64,000 nt of DNA from Methylobacterium sp. J-070 (GTDB lineage: Bacteria > Pseudomonadota > Alphaproteobacteria > Rhizobiales > Beijerinckiaceae). Below are positions 40,264-49,020 of the stretch, piece by piece. The notes beneath the pieces are model-generated. The model saw nothing but the letters and a program-made list of their open reading frames with translations, did no database searches and was not told the DNA's origin. The stretch's first letter is position 1. Each line of letters opens with the position of its first letter. The DNA is taken from contig NZ_JAKSXX010000116.1 in NCBI RefSeq assembly GCF_022829385.1, forward strand, positions 62,001-126,000, in the 5' to 3' direction. A program made the translations under genes and the position numbers.

Positions 40264-40355
40264 CGTCATCACGAGCGCAGCGAAGTGACCCAGGCCGGCG
40301 CGATCGGGCCGAGCGCGGCGCTGCTGGACTGCTTCACAACTTCCTCGCAAGGACG
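40264..40355. repeat. Palindromic MITE-like repeat (CGTCATCACGAG...CTCGCAAGGACGG)
   Basis: The 92-base element begins cgtcatcacgagcgcagcg and ends cttcctcgcaaggacgg, so its ends are imperfect inverted copies of each other. From memory, elements with almost the same ends (CGTCATTGCGAGCG... to ...CTCGCAATGACG) are scattered in Bradyrhizobium and Methylobacterium genomes. Only one copy is in this window. Confidence 0.6.
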
Positions 40356-40433
40356 GCGGCGGCGGAGCCCGAAACCGGATTCCCATTTGGCGGCCGGGAG
40401 CGAAATCTTCACGATCCGCGCGATACTCCGCGG

Positions 40434-40751
40434 ATGCGCGCGCTCCCGCTCCGATTCGCCCTCGCCCTCATAGCCCTCGCCGGTCCGGCCGCGGCCGGCC
40501 CGCTCACCGCCGGAACCGCGGAGTCCGGCTGCGGCGGCGACGCCTTCTCCTCCGCCGAAGTCATCGAGCACCGGCCGCCCCGCCATGGCCCGCTCGTCGC
40601 GATGCCGGACACCCTCTGCGCCGACCTCGCGCCCCAGCCCGGAGCGCCCGCGACGCAGATCGACGTCTATCCGCTCGTGACGCCGCAGGTTGGACCTGGA
40701 GGCGGCGGCGTCCCATATGGGGAGAGACCGATGCGGCCCTACCGTCCCTGA
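40434..40751 (+). CDS. Small secreted protein, unknown function
   Basis: A 105-residue protein. The N-terminus MRALPLRFALALIALAGPAAAGPL is a good signal peptide with cleavage after AAA or AAG; the mature part has Cys residues (SGCGGDAF, TLCADL) and a Pro/Gly-rich end (VGPGGGGVPYGE). No family recognised. The ATG at 40434 fits the secretion signal; the frame upstream to 40248 is open but runs through the palindromic repeat. The stop is followed by the same frame of the helicase gene. Confidence 0.55.
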   Translation: MRALPLRFALALIALAGPAAAGPLTAGTAESGCGGDAFSSAEVIEHRPPRHGPLVAMPDTLCADLAPQPGAPATQIDVYPLVTPQVGPGGGGVPYGERPMRPYRP

Positions 40752-40829
40752 CGCGACCGGCCGGCAACACCCCTCCCCGCCCGCGCCGCGACGGCGCCGC
40801 GACGGCCTTCCCGTCCGAAGGAACCGCCG

Positions 40830-43800
40830 ATCATCGACGCGCTGCTCCGCCCCTCGCCCAGCCGCTCGCTGCCCCGCGACGTCCGCGCCCGCGGCGTCAC
40901 GGCGGTCCTCGGCCCGACCAACACCGGAAAGACGCACCTCGCCATCGAGCGGATGCTCGCGCATCCGACCGGGATGATCGGGCTGCCCCTGCGCCTGCTC
41001 GCCCGGGAGGTGTACCTGCGCGTCGTCGCCAAGGTCGGCCCGGACAAGGTCGCGCTGGTGACCGGCGAAGAGAAGATAAAACCGGACCGGCCGCGCTACT
41101 GGATCTGCACCATCGAGGCGATGCCCCGGGACCTCGACGTGGCCTACGTGGCCATCGACGAGATCCAGCTCGCCGCCGACATGGACCGCGGCCACGTCTT
41201 CACCGACCGCCTGCTCTACGTCCGCGGCCGGGAGGAGACCCTGCTGATCGGCTCCTCGACCATGCTGCCGCTGGTCCAGGGCCTGATTCCCAACGTCCAC
41301 ACCACCACCCGGCCGCGGCTGTCGCAGCTGACCTTCGCGGGGGAGAAGCGGCTCTCGCGCCTGCCCCGGCGCACCGCCATCGTGGCGTTCTCGGCGGAGG
41401 AGGTTTACGCCATCGCCGAGCTGATCCGTCGCCAGCGCGGCGGGGCCGCGGTGGTGCTGGGCGCGCTCTCGCCGCGGACGCGCAACGCCCAGGTGGAGAT
41501 GTACCAGGCGGGCGACGTCGATTACCTCGTCGCCACCGACGCGGTCGGGATGGGCCTCAACCTCGATGTCGACCACGTCGCCTTCGCGGCGAACTGGAAG
41601 TACGACGGCACCCGCTTCCGCAAGCTCACCCCCGCCGAGATGGGCCAGATCGCCGGCCGGGCCGGGCGCCATCTCGCGGACGGGACCTTCGGCTCCACCG
41701 GCCGCTGCCCGCCCTTCGAGGCCGAACTGGTCGAGCGGCTGGAAAGCCATGATTTCGACCCCCTGCGCATCCTGCAATGGCGCAACCCGGATCTCACCTT
41801 CGGCAGCCTGGAGGCGCTGCAGGCGAGCCTCGACGAGCATCCCCGCGAATCGGGCCTGACCCGCGCCCCGATGGGCGAGGACCAGCAGGCCCTCGAGATC
41901 CTGATGAAGGAGGACGACATCCGCGACACGGCGCGCAGCGCCGCCTCGGTCCGGCGGCTCTGGGACGTCTGCGGCGTGCCGGATTACCGCAAGGTCCACC
42001 CGCAGGTGCATGCCGACCTCGTCGCCCAGCTCTACCGGTTCCTCATGAAGGGCATGGCCGGGCGGATCCCCGATACGTGGTTCGCCGAGCAGGTGGCGAT
42101 GATCGACCGCACCGACGGCGACATCGACACGCTGTCCCGCCGGATCGCCCACGGCCGCACCTGGACCTTCGTCGCCAACAGGCCCGACTGGCTGCGTGAC
42201 CCAGAACATTGGCAGGGCGAGACGCGTCGGGTAGAGGACAGGCTGTCCGACGCCCTGCACGAACGCCTCGCGAGCCGCTTCGTCGACCGGCGCACAAGCG
42301 TCCTGATGCGGCGCCTGAGAGAGAACACGATGCTCGAAGCCCAGATTACCGCCGACGGTGACGTCACCGTCGAGGGTCAGCATGTCGGCCACCTTCACGG
42401 ATTCCTGTTCGTTCCCGATGCCAGCGCCGAGGGGCACGAGGCCAAGACCCTGCGGAGCGCCGCCGAGAAGGCGCTCGCGGGCGAGATCGAGGCGCGGGCG
42501 GACCGATTCGCCGCCACCGCCGATTCGACCCTCGTGCTCTCGCATGACGGCACGATCCGCTGGACCGGGGCGCCCGTCGCCAAGCTCAATCCGGGCGAGA
42601 AGCTGTTCGCCCCGCAGATCCGGCTGCTCGCCGACGACAGCCTGACCGGCGCGCACCGCGAGAAGGTCGAGGCGCGCCTCGACGCCTGGTTGAAGGCCTA
42701 CATTGTCCGGTTGCTCGGCCCGCTCATGGAGATCGAGACCGCCGCCGACCTCACCGGCCTCGCCAAGGGGATCGGCTATCAGGTGGTCGAGTCCTTGGGG
42801 GTGCTGGAACGCTCGAAGGTGGCGCAGGAGATGCGCAGCCTCGACCAGGACGGCCGCGGCGCGCTGCGCCGGCACGGCGTCCGCTTCGGCGCCTACCACA
42901 TCTTCCTGCCCGCCCTGCTGAAGCCGGCACCCCGCACCCTCGCGGCGCAGCTCTGGGCCCTGCGCAACGGCGGTCTCGACCAGCGCGGCCTCGACGAGAT
43001 CGCGCATCTCGCCGGCTCCGGCCGGACCTCGATCAAGGTCGATCGCGAGATCGCCAAGGGCCTCTACCGCGCGGCCGGCTTCCGGGTCAGCGGCGAGCGG
43101 GCGGTGCGGGTCGACATCCTGGAGCGCCTGGCCGATCTGATCCGCCCGGCGATCGCCTACCGGCCCGGCACCACGCCGGGCGCCCCGCCGGACGGGACCG
43201 CGGACGGCGACGGCTTCGTGGCCACCGTCGGCATGACCTCGCTGGTCGGATGCTCGGGCGAGGATTTCGCCTCGATCCTGAAGTCGCTGGGCTACAACGC
43301 CGAGGCGCGTCCCGGCCCGGCCATCACGGTGCCGCTGGTCCCGGCGGCCGCCACCGCCCCGGCGGCGGCCGCCGAGACGTCCTCCGACGAGGCGGTCGCC
43401 GCGCAGGCCGCGGCCGCCGAGCCGGCCGGCGACGAGGCCCCGCCTGCGCCGGCTCAGGACGACGGTGGGATCCCCGGGGACGACGCCCCCGCTCCGGCAG
43501 AGGCATCGGCCCCGCGCGACGCGGAGGCGGCACCGGCCGAGGCGGTCGAGCCGGAAGCCGCTGCGGCCGAGACGGCCGAGGCAGCGGCCGAGTCGGCCGA
43601 GACAGCGGTCGGGGAGCCTGTCGCGGATGCACCTCACCCCGAGGAAGCCGTCGCCGGGACCGACGAGCCGGCCGAAGCGCCCTCGGCTGTCGAGCCGGCT
43701 GTCGAGCCGGGCCAGACCACGGACGTGTCCGAGGCAGAGCCCGCCGAGATCGCCGCGGACGGACTGTCCGACGCCGCGCACCCGGCGGGCGAGCCGGCGG

Positions 43801-44204
43801 CCGAGATCCCGCAGATCGAGGTCTGGCGTCTGCAGCGTCATCAGCGCCCGGCTCATCAACGCCCGCAGAACCGTCCGCGCGGGGCCGGCCGGGGCCGCGA
43901 CGCCGGACAGCCGGGCCAGCCTCAGGGGACGGGACGGCCCGAAGGCGGCCGGCCGGAGCAGCGCCGCGCCGAGGGCGACGCCGGCCCGCGTCCCGGGCGG
44001 GACCGAGGCCCCCGTCGGGATCGTTTCGAGGGCGGCCGGCCGGAGCGCCGGGACGACCAGCGCAACGCGGAGCAGCGCCAGTCCGGCCCGCGTCCGGACC
44101 CGCGGCCGCCGCGGCGGGAGCGGGCGCCGGATCCGGATTCGCCCTTCGCCAAGCTGGCCGCGCTCAAGGCACAGCTCGAGGCCGGCGACGGCGGGAAACG
44201 CTGA
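40830..44204 (+). CDS. Suv3-like DEXH-box RNA helicase with a non-canonical start
   Basis: A large helicase of the alphaproteobacterial relatives of mitochondrial Suv3, about 1124 residues. From 40830 it reads IIDALLRPS, then RGVTAVLGPTNTGKTHLAIE (Walker A, residues 28-35), EEKIKPDRP, AYVAIDEIQLAAD (Walker B with the Suv3-type DEIQ), SSTMLP, TDAVGMGLNLDVDHVAF and QIAGRAGRH (helicase motifs V-VI). The C-terminal third is a Suv3-type domain, then a long low-complexity Ala/Glu/Pro tract (about 840-970) and a Gly/Arg/Pro RNA-binding tail. No ATG, GTG or TTG lies in frame between the stop at 40749 and the Walker A; ATC 40830 has an AGGA stretch before it. Starting at ATG 40953 would cut off Walker A. 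Confidence 0.85.
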   Translation: MIDALLRPSPSRSLPRDVRARGVTAVLGPTNTGKTHLAIERMLAHPTGMIGLPLRLLAREVYLRVVAKVGPDKVALVTGEEKIKPDRPRYWICTIEAMPRDLDVAYVAIDEIQLAADMDRGHVFTDRLLYVRGREETLLIGSSTMLPLVQGLIPNVHTTTRPRLSQLTFAGEKRLSRLPRRTAIVAFSAEEVYAIAELIRRQRGGAAVVLGALSPRTRNAQVEMYQAGDVDYLVATDAVGMGLNLDVDHVAFAANWKYDGTRFRKLTPAEMGQIAGRAGRHLADGTFGSTGRCPPFEAELVERLESHDFDPLRILQWRNPDLTFGSLEALQASLDEHPRESGLTRAPMGEDQQALEILMKEDDIRDTARSAASVRRLWDVCGVPDYRKVHPQVHADLVAQLYRFLMKGMAGRIPDTWFAEQVAMIDRTDGDIDTLSRRIAHGRTWTFVANRPDWLRDPEHWQGETRRVEDRLSDALHERLASRFVDRRTSVLMRRLRENTMLEAQITADGDVTVEGQHVGHLHGFLFVPDASAEGHEAKTLRSAAEKALAGEIEARADRFAATADSTLVLSHDGTIRWTGAPVAKLNPGEKLFAPQIRLLADDSLTGAHREKVEARLDAWLKAYIVRLLGPLMEIETAADLTGLAKGIGYQVVESLGVLERSKVAQEMRSLDQDGRGALRRHGVRFGAYHIFLPALLKPAPRTLAAQLWALRNGGLDQRGLDEIAHLAGSGRTSIKVDREIAKGLYRAAGFRVSGERAVRVDILERLADLIRPAIAYRPGTTPGAPPDGTADGDGFVATVGMTSLVGCSGEDFASILKSLGYNAEARPGPAITVPLVPAAATAPAAAAETSSDEAVAAQAAAAEPAGDEAPPAPAQDDGGIPGDDAPAPAEASAPRDAEAAPAEAVEPEAAAAETAEAAAESAETAVGEPVADAPHPEEAVAGTDEPAEAPSAVEPAVEPGQTTDVSEAEPAEIAADGLSDAAHPAGEPAAEIPQIEVWRLQRHQRPAHQRPQNRPRGAGRGRDAGQPGQPQGTGRPEGGRPEQRRAEGDAGPRPGRDRGPRRDRFEGGRPERRDDQRNAEQRQSGPRPDPRPPRRERAPDPDSPFAKLAALKAQLEAGDGGKR

Positions 44205-44216
44205 CCCCCGCGGCGG

Positions 44217-44510
44217 ATGCGGGAGGATCGGCAGCGGCTCGACAAGTGGCTGTGGTTCGCGCGCTTCGCGCGGACCCGCTCCCTCGCGGCGCGGCTGGCC
44301 TCGGACGGGTTCGTGCGCGTCAACGGCAGCCGGGTCGAGAATCCGGCAAAGGGCATCGGCATCGGTGACGTCGTGACGGTGGCGGCGCCGCACGGGACGC
44401 TGGCCGTGCGGGTGCTGGACCTCGGCCTGCGGCGGGGATCAGCCCCCGAGGCGCGCCTGCTGTACGACGACCTGCCGGGCGCCGCGCGTCCGGATTCATC
44501 CCCGGAATGA
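44217..44510 (+). CDS. S4-domain RNA-binding protein (Hsp15-like)
   Basis: A 97-residue protein of the Hsp15/S4 family, which binds the 50S-nascent-chain complex or rRNA. The signature is QRLDKWLWFARFARTRSLAARL, followed by DGFVRVNGSRVENPAKGIGIGDVVTV. Position after the Suv3-like helicase and before fdxA is a conserved neighbourhood in alphaproteobacteria. The ATG at 44217 lies 12 bases after the helicase stop, so co-transcription is likely. Confidence 0.92.
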   Translation: MREDRQRLDKWLWFARFARTRSLAARLASDGFVRVNGSRVENPAKGIGIGDVVTVAAPHGTLAVRVLDLGLRRGSAPEARLLYDDLPGAARPDSSPE

Positions 44511-44870
44511 TGGCGCCGGTCTCTTCGCGCCGATGCGGCCCATCGGGGACGTCCGCGACTTGAGGAATTCCCGTTCGTTCGATCGCGGCCCGTAGCGCGG
44601 CGCCCACGCGGTCATCTCGGGGCACCGCAGGCGAGCCCGGAACGCCGGGTTTGCCGCTCCGAGGCGCGGCCTGCTCCCCTCGCCCCGCATTCGGGGCCCG
44701 CTGCGGCGCCCGCGCGCTTGTCAGCCCGTGAGGCAGGGTCTAGAGCCGTGGCCTTCGAAGCCCGGCGCCGCGCCGAGTGTCACCGGCGTGCCCTCCGAGC
44801 GCCACCCCGGCCTGCGGGCCGCGTCACGACCCCGCCCGGGCCAAGTCGTGTTTTAGGACGAAGACATCCG
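44511..44870. other. Gap before fdxA
   Basis: A 360-base stretch with no supported gene. It has short GC hairpins (cccggaacgccggg near 44636; gccccgcattcggggc near 44688) and must hold the fdxA promoter, but no convincing -35/-10 pair is visible. An open frame from 44718 into fdxA is a composition artefact. Confidence 0.4.
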
Positions 44871-45209
44871 ATGACCTACGTCGTCACCGACAATTGCATC
44901 AAGTGCAAGTACACGGACTGCGTCGAGGTCTGTCCGGTGGATTGCTTCTACGAGGGCGAGAACATGCTCGTCATCCATCCGGACGAGTGCATCGATTGCG
45001 GGGTCTGCGAGCCTGAATGCCCCGCTGAGGCGATCAAGCCCGACACGGAATCGAATCTCGACACGTGGCTGAAGCTGAACGCCGACTACGCCAAGACCTG
45101 GCCAAACATCACCCAGAAGAAAGAGGCGCCCGGCGACGCCAAGGAATGGGACGGGAAGGCCGGAAAGTTCGAGGCCCACTTCTCGCCCAACCCCGGCTCC
45201 GGCGACTGA
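44871..45209 (+). CDS. fdxA: Seven-iron ferredoxin FdxA
   Basis: A 112-residue 3Fe-4S/4Fe-4S ferredoxin, the alphaproteobacterial FdxA. It begins [20 protein letters not shown] with the cysteines of the first cluster, then CPVDCFYEG, and [12 protein letters not shown] for the second. The C-terminal extension ([19 protein letters not shown]) is typical for this group. It is a soluble electron carrier. The ATG at 44871 fits the family exactly. Confidence 0.96.
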   Translation: MTYVVTDNCIKCKYTDCVEVCPVDCFYEGENMLVIHPDECIDCGVCEPECPAEAIKPDTESNLDTWLKLNADYAKTWPNITQKKEAPGDAKEWDGKAGKFEAHFSPNPGSGD

Positions 45210-45715
45210 TCACGGCGGGCCGTCCACAGGCGGTCCACCGCGCTTACGCGTCGTGCGGCGGGCCCCAGAAATATTTGCGCACCGCGTCCGTGGGTCTTGG
45301 CCGGTGGGAGGCCTGCACCGCGCGATGCCCTGACCCGACGCAAAGACATTTCTGTCCGGCCGTACCGGTGTAAAACGTTTTCGCGCTGCGCCGGGGTCCG
45401 TGCGCGCGTGCTCAGGGATGCTTTGATCTGCGCGCCAGATTGTGGTAGACAATCTGCCTGCCGTCGCTTGCGCCTGACGTGCTTCCTCCAGCTGAAACAC
45501 CTTCGACTCTCGTGGGTTAGGAGTGGCACGCGATCGACCGCCGAAGGGTTCTTCGGCGGACGCTTCAGGCTTTTGCACGGTCGCGCCGGGGACTGTCCCG
45601 GATCCCGCCGCAGGCGGGATCCTCGGAAGCGGCGAGGCAAACCGGGGGTCCCGCCCGGAACAACACGGTTTTGCGCGGCGTCGAACCGTTGCGCACCAGT
45701 GGAGGCCCTTCTCGC
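45210..45715. promoter_or_regulatory. Structured leader/promoter region upstream of carD
   Basis: A 506-base gap with no gene. A perfect 7-base dyad agattgt-ggtag-acaatct is at 45437-45455. A possible promoter is TTGATC (45423) with TAGACA 17 bases later. Two strong hairpins follow: ccgccgaag-ggtt-cttcggcgg (45538-45559) and ggatcccgcc-gca-ggcgggatcc (45600-45622). Neither hairpin has a T run, so they look like leader structures and not terminators. A GGAGG Shine-Dalgarno lies before carD. Confidence 0.45.
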
Positions 45716-46315
45716 ATGACCACAGCCAAGAAGACGACGACCGCAGGCCGGCAAGGTTTCAAGACCGGCGAGGCTGTCGTGTATCCGGCCCACGGTGTCG
45801 GTCGCATCACCGCGATCGAGGAGCAGGAGATCGCGGGCTACAAGCTTGAGCTGTTCGTCGTCTCGTTCGAGAAGGACAAGATGGTCCTGCGCGTGCCGAC
45901 CGCGAAGGCCAACAGCGTGGGCATGCGCAAGCTGGCCGAGCCGGAGCTGGTGAAGAAGGCGTTGGATCTGCTCACCGGCCGCGCCCGGATCAAGCGGACC
46001 ATGTGGTCGCGTCGCGCCCAGGAATACGAGGCGAAGATCAACTCGGGCGACCTGCTCTCGGTCACCGAGGTGGTGCGCGACCTGTTCCGCTCCGAGGCGC
46101 AGCCCGAGCAATCCTATTCCGAGCGGCAGCTCTACGAGGCGGCCCTGGACCGGATCGTGCGCGAGATCTCCTCGGTCAACCGCATCACCGAGACCGAAGC
46201 CCTGAAGCTGATCGAGCAGAGCTTGGCGAAGTCGCCGCGCCGGGTGAAGAGCGAGGCGGAAGCGGAGCCCGAGGCCGAGAGCGAGGGCGACGATATCCAG
46301 GAGGAGGCCGCCTGA
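45716..46315 (+). CDS. carD: CarD-family transcription factor (CdnL-like)
   Basis: A 199-residue RNA polymerase-binding regulator. The N-terminal CarD/CdnL/TRCF domain starts with FKTGEAVVYPAHGVGRITAIEE, a Tudor-like fold that touches the RNAP beta subunit; the rest is helical with TMWSRRAQEYEAKINSGDL as the conserved C-domain helix, which contacts promoter DNA. It ends with an acidic Glu/Ala tail. CdnL of this type stimulates rRNA promoters. The ATG at 45716 is placed after GGAGG. A good terminator follows. Confidence 0.94.
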   Translation: MTTAKKTTTAGRQGFKTGEAVVYPAHGVGRITAIEEQEIAGYKLELFVVSFEKDKMVLRVPTAKANSVGMRKLAEPELVKKALDLLTGRARIKRTMWSRRAQEYEAKINSGDLLSVTEVVRDLFRSEAQPEQSYSERQLYEAALDRIVREISSVNRITETEALKLIEQSLAKSPRRVKSEAEAEPEAESEGDDIQEEAA

Positions 46316-46343
46316 GGCTCACGCCTCAGCGCAGGCACCATCG

Positions 46344-46370
46344 AACCCGGCCCCCGCGGCCGGGTTTTTT
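46344..46370 (+). terminator. Rho-independent terminator after carD
   Basis: The hairpin aacccggcc-ccc-gcggccgggtt is followed by TTTTTT. The stem is GC-rich and starts 28 bases past the carD stop. It separates carD from rpoH. Confidence 0.85.
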
Positions 46371-46588
46371 CATGCGCCGCGCGCTGGACGACGGCGCGCC
46401 GAGATCCATCTTGTCCTGACCGAACACGTTTTCGTGGCTGTCCGGCTGTCGCATTGTGAGACGCGTCGGCGGAACTTTCGCGTTGAGCCTTCCGTTGTCG
46501 CTGGCCTGGCGCCGCCTTGCGGCGGTGCCTGCGCGCTGGACGACGGGTCCGGCGCCGCAACAGCACTCGACAACAAGAGGCAGGCGGA

Positions 46589-47464
46589 ATGGCTGAGATC
46601 GCGGGAATTCGACGTCAGTTCATACGGACCGCGATGGAGGCGCCGTTCCTGGCGCGGGAAGAGGAACGCGGCCTCGCCGTCCGTTGGAAGGACGAGCGCG
46701 ACGAGCGCGCCCTGCACCGTCTGATCTCGGCCCATATGCGCCTCGTCATAGCTCTGGCGGGGCGTTTCCGTCACTACGGCCTGCCGATGGCCGATCTCGT
46801 CCAGGAGGGCCATGTCGGCCTGATGGAGGCCGCAGCCCGTTTCGAGCCGGAGCGGGACGTCCGGTTCTCCACCTACGCCACATGGTGGATCCGGGCGTCG
46901 ATCCAGGATTACATCCTGCGCAACTGGTCGATCGTGCGCGGGGGGACGTCGTCCGCCCAGAAGGCCCTGTTCTTCAACCTGCGCCGGTTGCGGGCCCGCC
47001 TCATGCAATCCACCGAGGAGCATGTCGGCGACGAGATCCATCGCCGCATCGCCAGCGCCATCGGTGTCTCGCGCGACGACGTCGCCCTGATGGATGCGCG
47101 CCTGTCCGGCCCCGACATGTCGCTCAACGCCCCCGTGGGCGAGGACAGCGAGGCCTCCTCGGAGCGCATGGACTTCCTGGTGGACGGCGCGGCGCTTCCG
47201 GACGAGACGGTCAGCGCGACCGTCGACGGCGAGCGACGCCTCAGCTGGCTGCAGCAGGCCCTCACGGTCCTGTCCGAGCGGGAATTGCGCATCCTGCGGG
47301 AGCGGCGCCTCGCCGAGGATCAGGCGACGCTGGAGGCGCTGGGACAGCGGCTCGGGATCTCCAAGGAGCGCGTCCGGCAGATCGAGAACCGCGCGCTCGA
47401 GAAGCTGCGCCGTGCCCTGGCCGACCGGTTCCCGGCCGCCACCGGCAGCCCGCATATCGGCTGA
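46589..47464 (+). CDS. rpoH: RpoH-family sigma-32 factor
   Basis: A 291-residue sigma factor of the heat-shock family. Region 2 is in ALHRLISAHMRLVIALAGRFRHYGLPMADLVQEG and FSTYATWWIRASIQDYILRNWSIV. The RpoH box is in SSAQKALFFNLRRLRAR, and region 4.2 is in GQRLGISKERVRQIENRALEKLRRAL. It is one of several RpoH copies usual in Methylobacterium. The ATG at 46589 fits the family. The gap between the carD terminator and the start (219 bases) should hold its promoter; I could not place it. Confidence 0.93.
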   Translation: MAEIAGIRRQFIRTAMEAPFLAREEERGLAVRWKDERDERALHRLISAHMRLVIALAGRFRHYGLPMADLVQEGHVGLMEAAARFEPERDVRFSTYATWWIRASIQDYILRNWSIVRGGTSSAQKALFFNLRRLRARLMQSTEEHVGDEIHRRIASAIGVSRDDVALMDARLSGPDMSLNAPVGEDSEASSERMDFLVDGAALPDETVSATVDGERRLSWLQQALTVLSERELRILRERRLAEDQATLEALGQRLGISKERVRQIENRALEKLRRALADRFPAATGSPHIG

Positions 47465-47489
47465 TCGATACGACGCAGGCGTCTGAACG

Positions 47490-47515
47490 GAGCCCGGCCC
47501 ATGGCCGGGCTTTTC
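47490..47515 (+). terminator. Rho-independent terminator after rpoH
   Basis: The hairpin agcccggcc-cat-ggccgggct is followed by TTTT, 25 bases past the rpoH stop. Confidence 0.82.
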
Positions 47516-47682
47516 CCGTTTCGGATCACACGTCATCCGGACGGAGGCGCGGGGCCCGTTCGGTCCGCCCACCCGGCGAAGCGACACCGGGCAGCGCGGC
47601 ATCGGCATGCGGGGCGTCCCTTTGACTGTGCGTGCGAGGATGGCGCGGCGAACCGAGCGCTCATCCGCAGGCCGCGCAGCGC

Positions 47683-48915
47683 CTACGCGCCCTGGATCGC
47701 CGCCTCGCGCCGCTCCCGCCGCTTGCGGCGCCGGCCCGGCTCGGGCGTGGCGTCGAGCCAGATCACCAGGGCCAGGGCGATCAGCGCCGGCACGCCGAGG
47801 GCGAGGAACGATCCCGTCCAGCCGAACAGGCCGTAGGACAGGCCCCCGTACCACCCCGACAGGGCGCCCCCGACCCCCTGCACCGCGTTGACGCTGCCGA
47901 GCGCCGTCTGCGTGCGTCCGGACCCCCAGGTCAGGTCCGCCACCACCACCGGCACCGCCACCCCGACGATCCCGGAGGCCACGCCGTCGAGGATCTCGGC
48001 GGAGATGAGCCAGAGCGGGTCGTCGATCAGGCCGGAGAGGACCGCCCGCACGGGCAGCACCGCGAAGGCGACCATCAGGATCTGGCGGCGGCCGCGCTTG
48101 TCCGCCAGCGATCCGGCGAACAGCGCCACCGGAACCATCACGAGCTGCGCCACCATCACGTAGCGGGCCGTCCAGGTGGTGGCGTCCGCGGCCGTCGCCA
48201 CGAGCTTCTGCCCGAGCAACGAGAGCATGCCGCCGTTGCCGAGGTTGAACAGCGTCAGCGCCACGGTCAGCACCAGGAGCCGGCGGTTGCCCAGGACCTG
48301 GCGGATGCCGCTGCGCTCAGGCTCGTCCTCCGAATCCTCCTGCCAACCGACCGCCCGGCGACGGTTCCACGCACCGGCCGGCGTCGTCAGGGTGGCGGCG
48401 ATCGCCAGGACCGCCATGCCGCCCAGCACCCAGAAGGCGATGGCCGGTCCGAACGTGCCCGTGCCGAGGCTGATGCCGCCGGCCGCGACCAGGATCCCCA
48501 CATGGTTGAAGGCCTGGTTGCGGCCCTGCTGCCTGGGAAACCCGTCCTTCCCGACGATCCCCAGGGTGAGGGCTGCGACGGCCGGGAGCAGCAGCGTGCC
48601 GCCGGCTGCCGCGAGGAGCTGGGCGCACAGCACCGCCGGCAGGCTGCGTGCCGGCAGCAGCAACAGCGTGCCGGCCAGGATCGCCCCGCAGGCGAGCGCG
48701 ATCAGCAGGCGGGGCCGGGGGAACCGGTCGACCAGGGCGCCGAACGGACCGCTCAGGAACAGCGTGCCGAATCCGACGAGCGTCACGACGAAGCCGACCC
48801 GCGCGGGGCTCCACCCGGCGGACTGCGCCAGCCACGTGCCCAGAAACGGGCCCAGGCCGCCCTGGATGTCGCCGATGAACAGGTTGATCAGCGCGAGGTG
48901 AGCGGTGGGGGCCAT
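47683..48915 (-). CDS. MFS transporter
   Basis: A 410-residue major-facilitator protein with about twelve hydrophobic segments. The loop 2-3 signature appears as FLSGPFGALVDRFPRPRLL and a second, late version as GSLADKRGRRQILM; both carry the G-x-x-x-D-x-x-x-R pattern. It belongs to the drug/metabolite subgroup, but the substrate is not readable. The end is basic (GRRRKRRERRE). The ATG at 48913-48915 (MAPTAHLALINLF) fits the first helix. It stands upstream of no obvious partner, with the tautomerase gene 105 bases before it on the same strand. Confidence 0.85.
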   Translation of the reverse strand: MAPTAHLALINLFIGDIQGGLGPFLGTWLAQSAGWSPARVGFVVTLVGFGTLFLSGPFGALVDRFPRPRLLIALACGAILAGTLLLLPARSLPAVLCAQLLAAAGGTLLLPAVAALTLGIVGKDGFPRQQGRNQAFNHVGILVAAGGISLGTGTFGPAIAFWVLGGMAVLAIAATLTTPAGAWNRRRAVGWQEDSEDEPERSGIRQVLGNRRLLVLTVALTLFNLGNGGMLSLLGQKLVATAADATTWTARYVMVAQLVMVPVALFAGSLADKRGRRQILMVAFAVLPVRAVLSGLIDDPLWLISAEILDGVASGIVGVAVPVVVADLTWGSGRTQTALGSVNAVQGVGGALSGWYGGLSYGLFGWTGSFLALGVPALIALALVIWLDATPEPGRRRKRRERREAAIQGA

Positions 48916-49020
48916 GCGATCCGGGAGCGGTTTCGGGCCCCGCACCTGGACTCCCGCCTCCGAACGGTCAAGCCCGGGATGCCGCCGCACGGGCCGCCGG
49001 GAGGTCGACGGAGCTCCCGC

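Noticed and set aside
44718..44870. N-terminal extension of fdxA from 44718
   Set aside because: FdxA proteins start MTYVVTDNC; the added 51 residues are Arg/Pro/Ala-rich intergenic sequence.
46371..46588. A short gene between the carD terminator and rpoH
   Set aside because: The only frame is a 5' extension of rpoH without family similarity; a promoter region is more likely.
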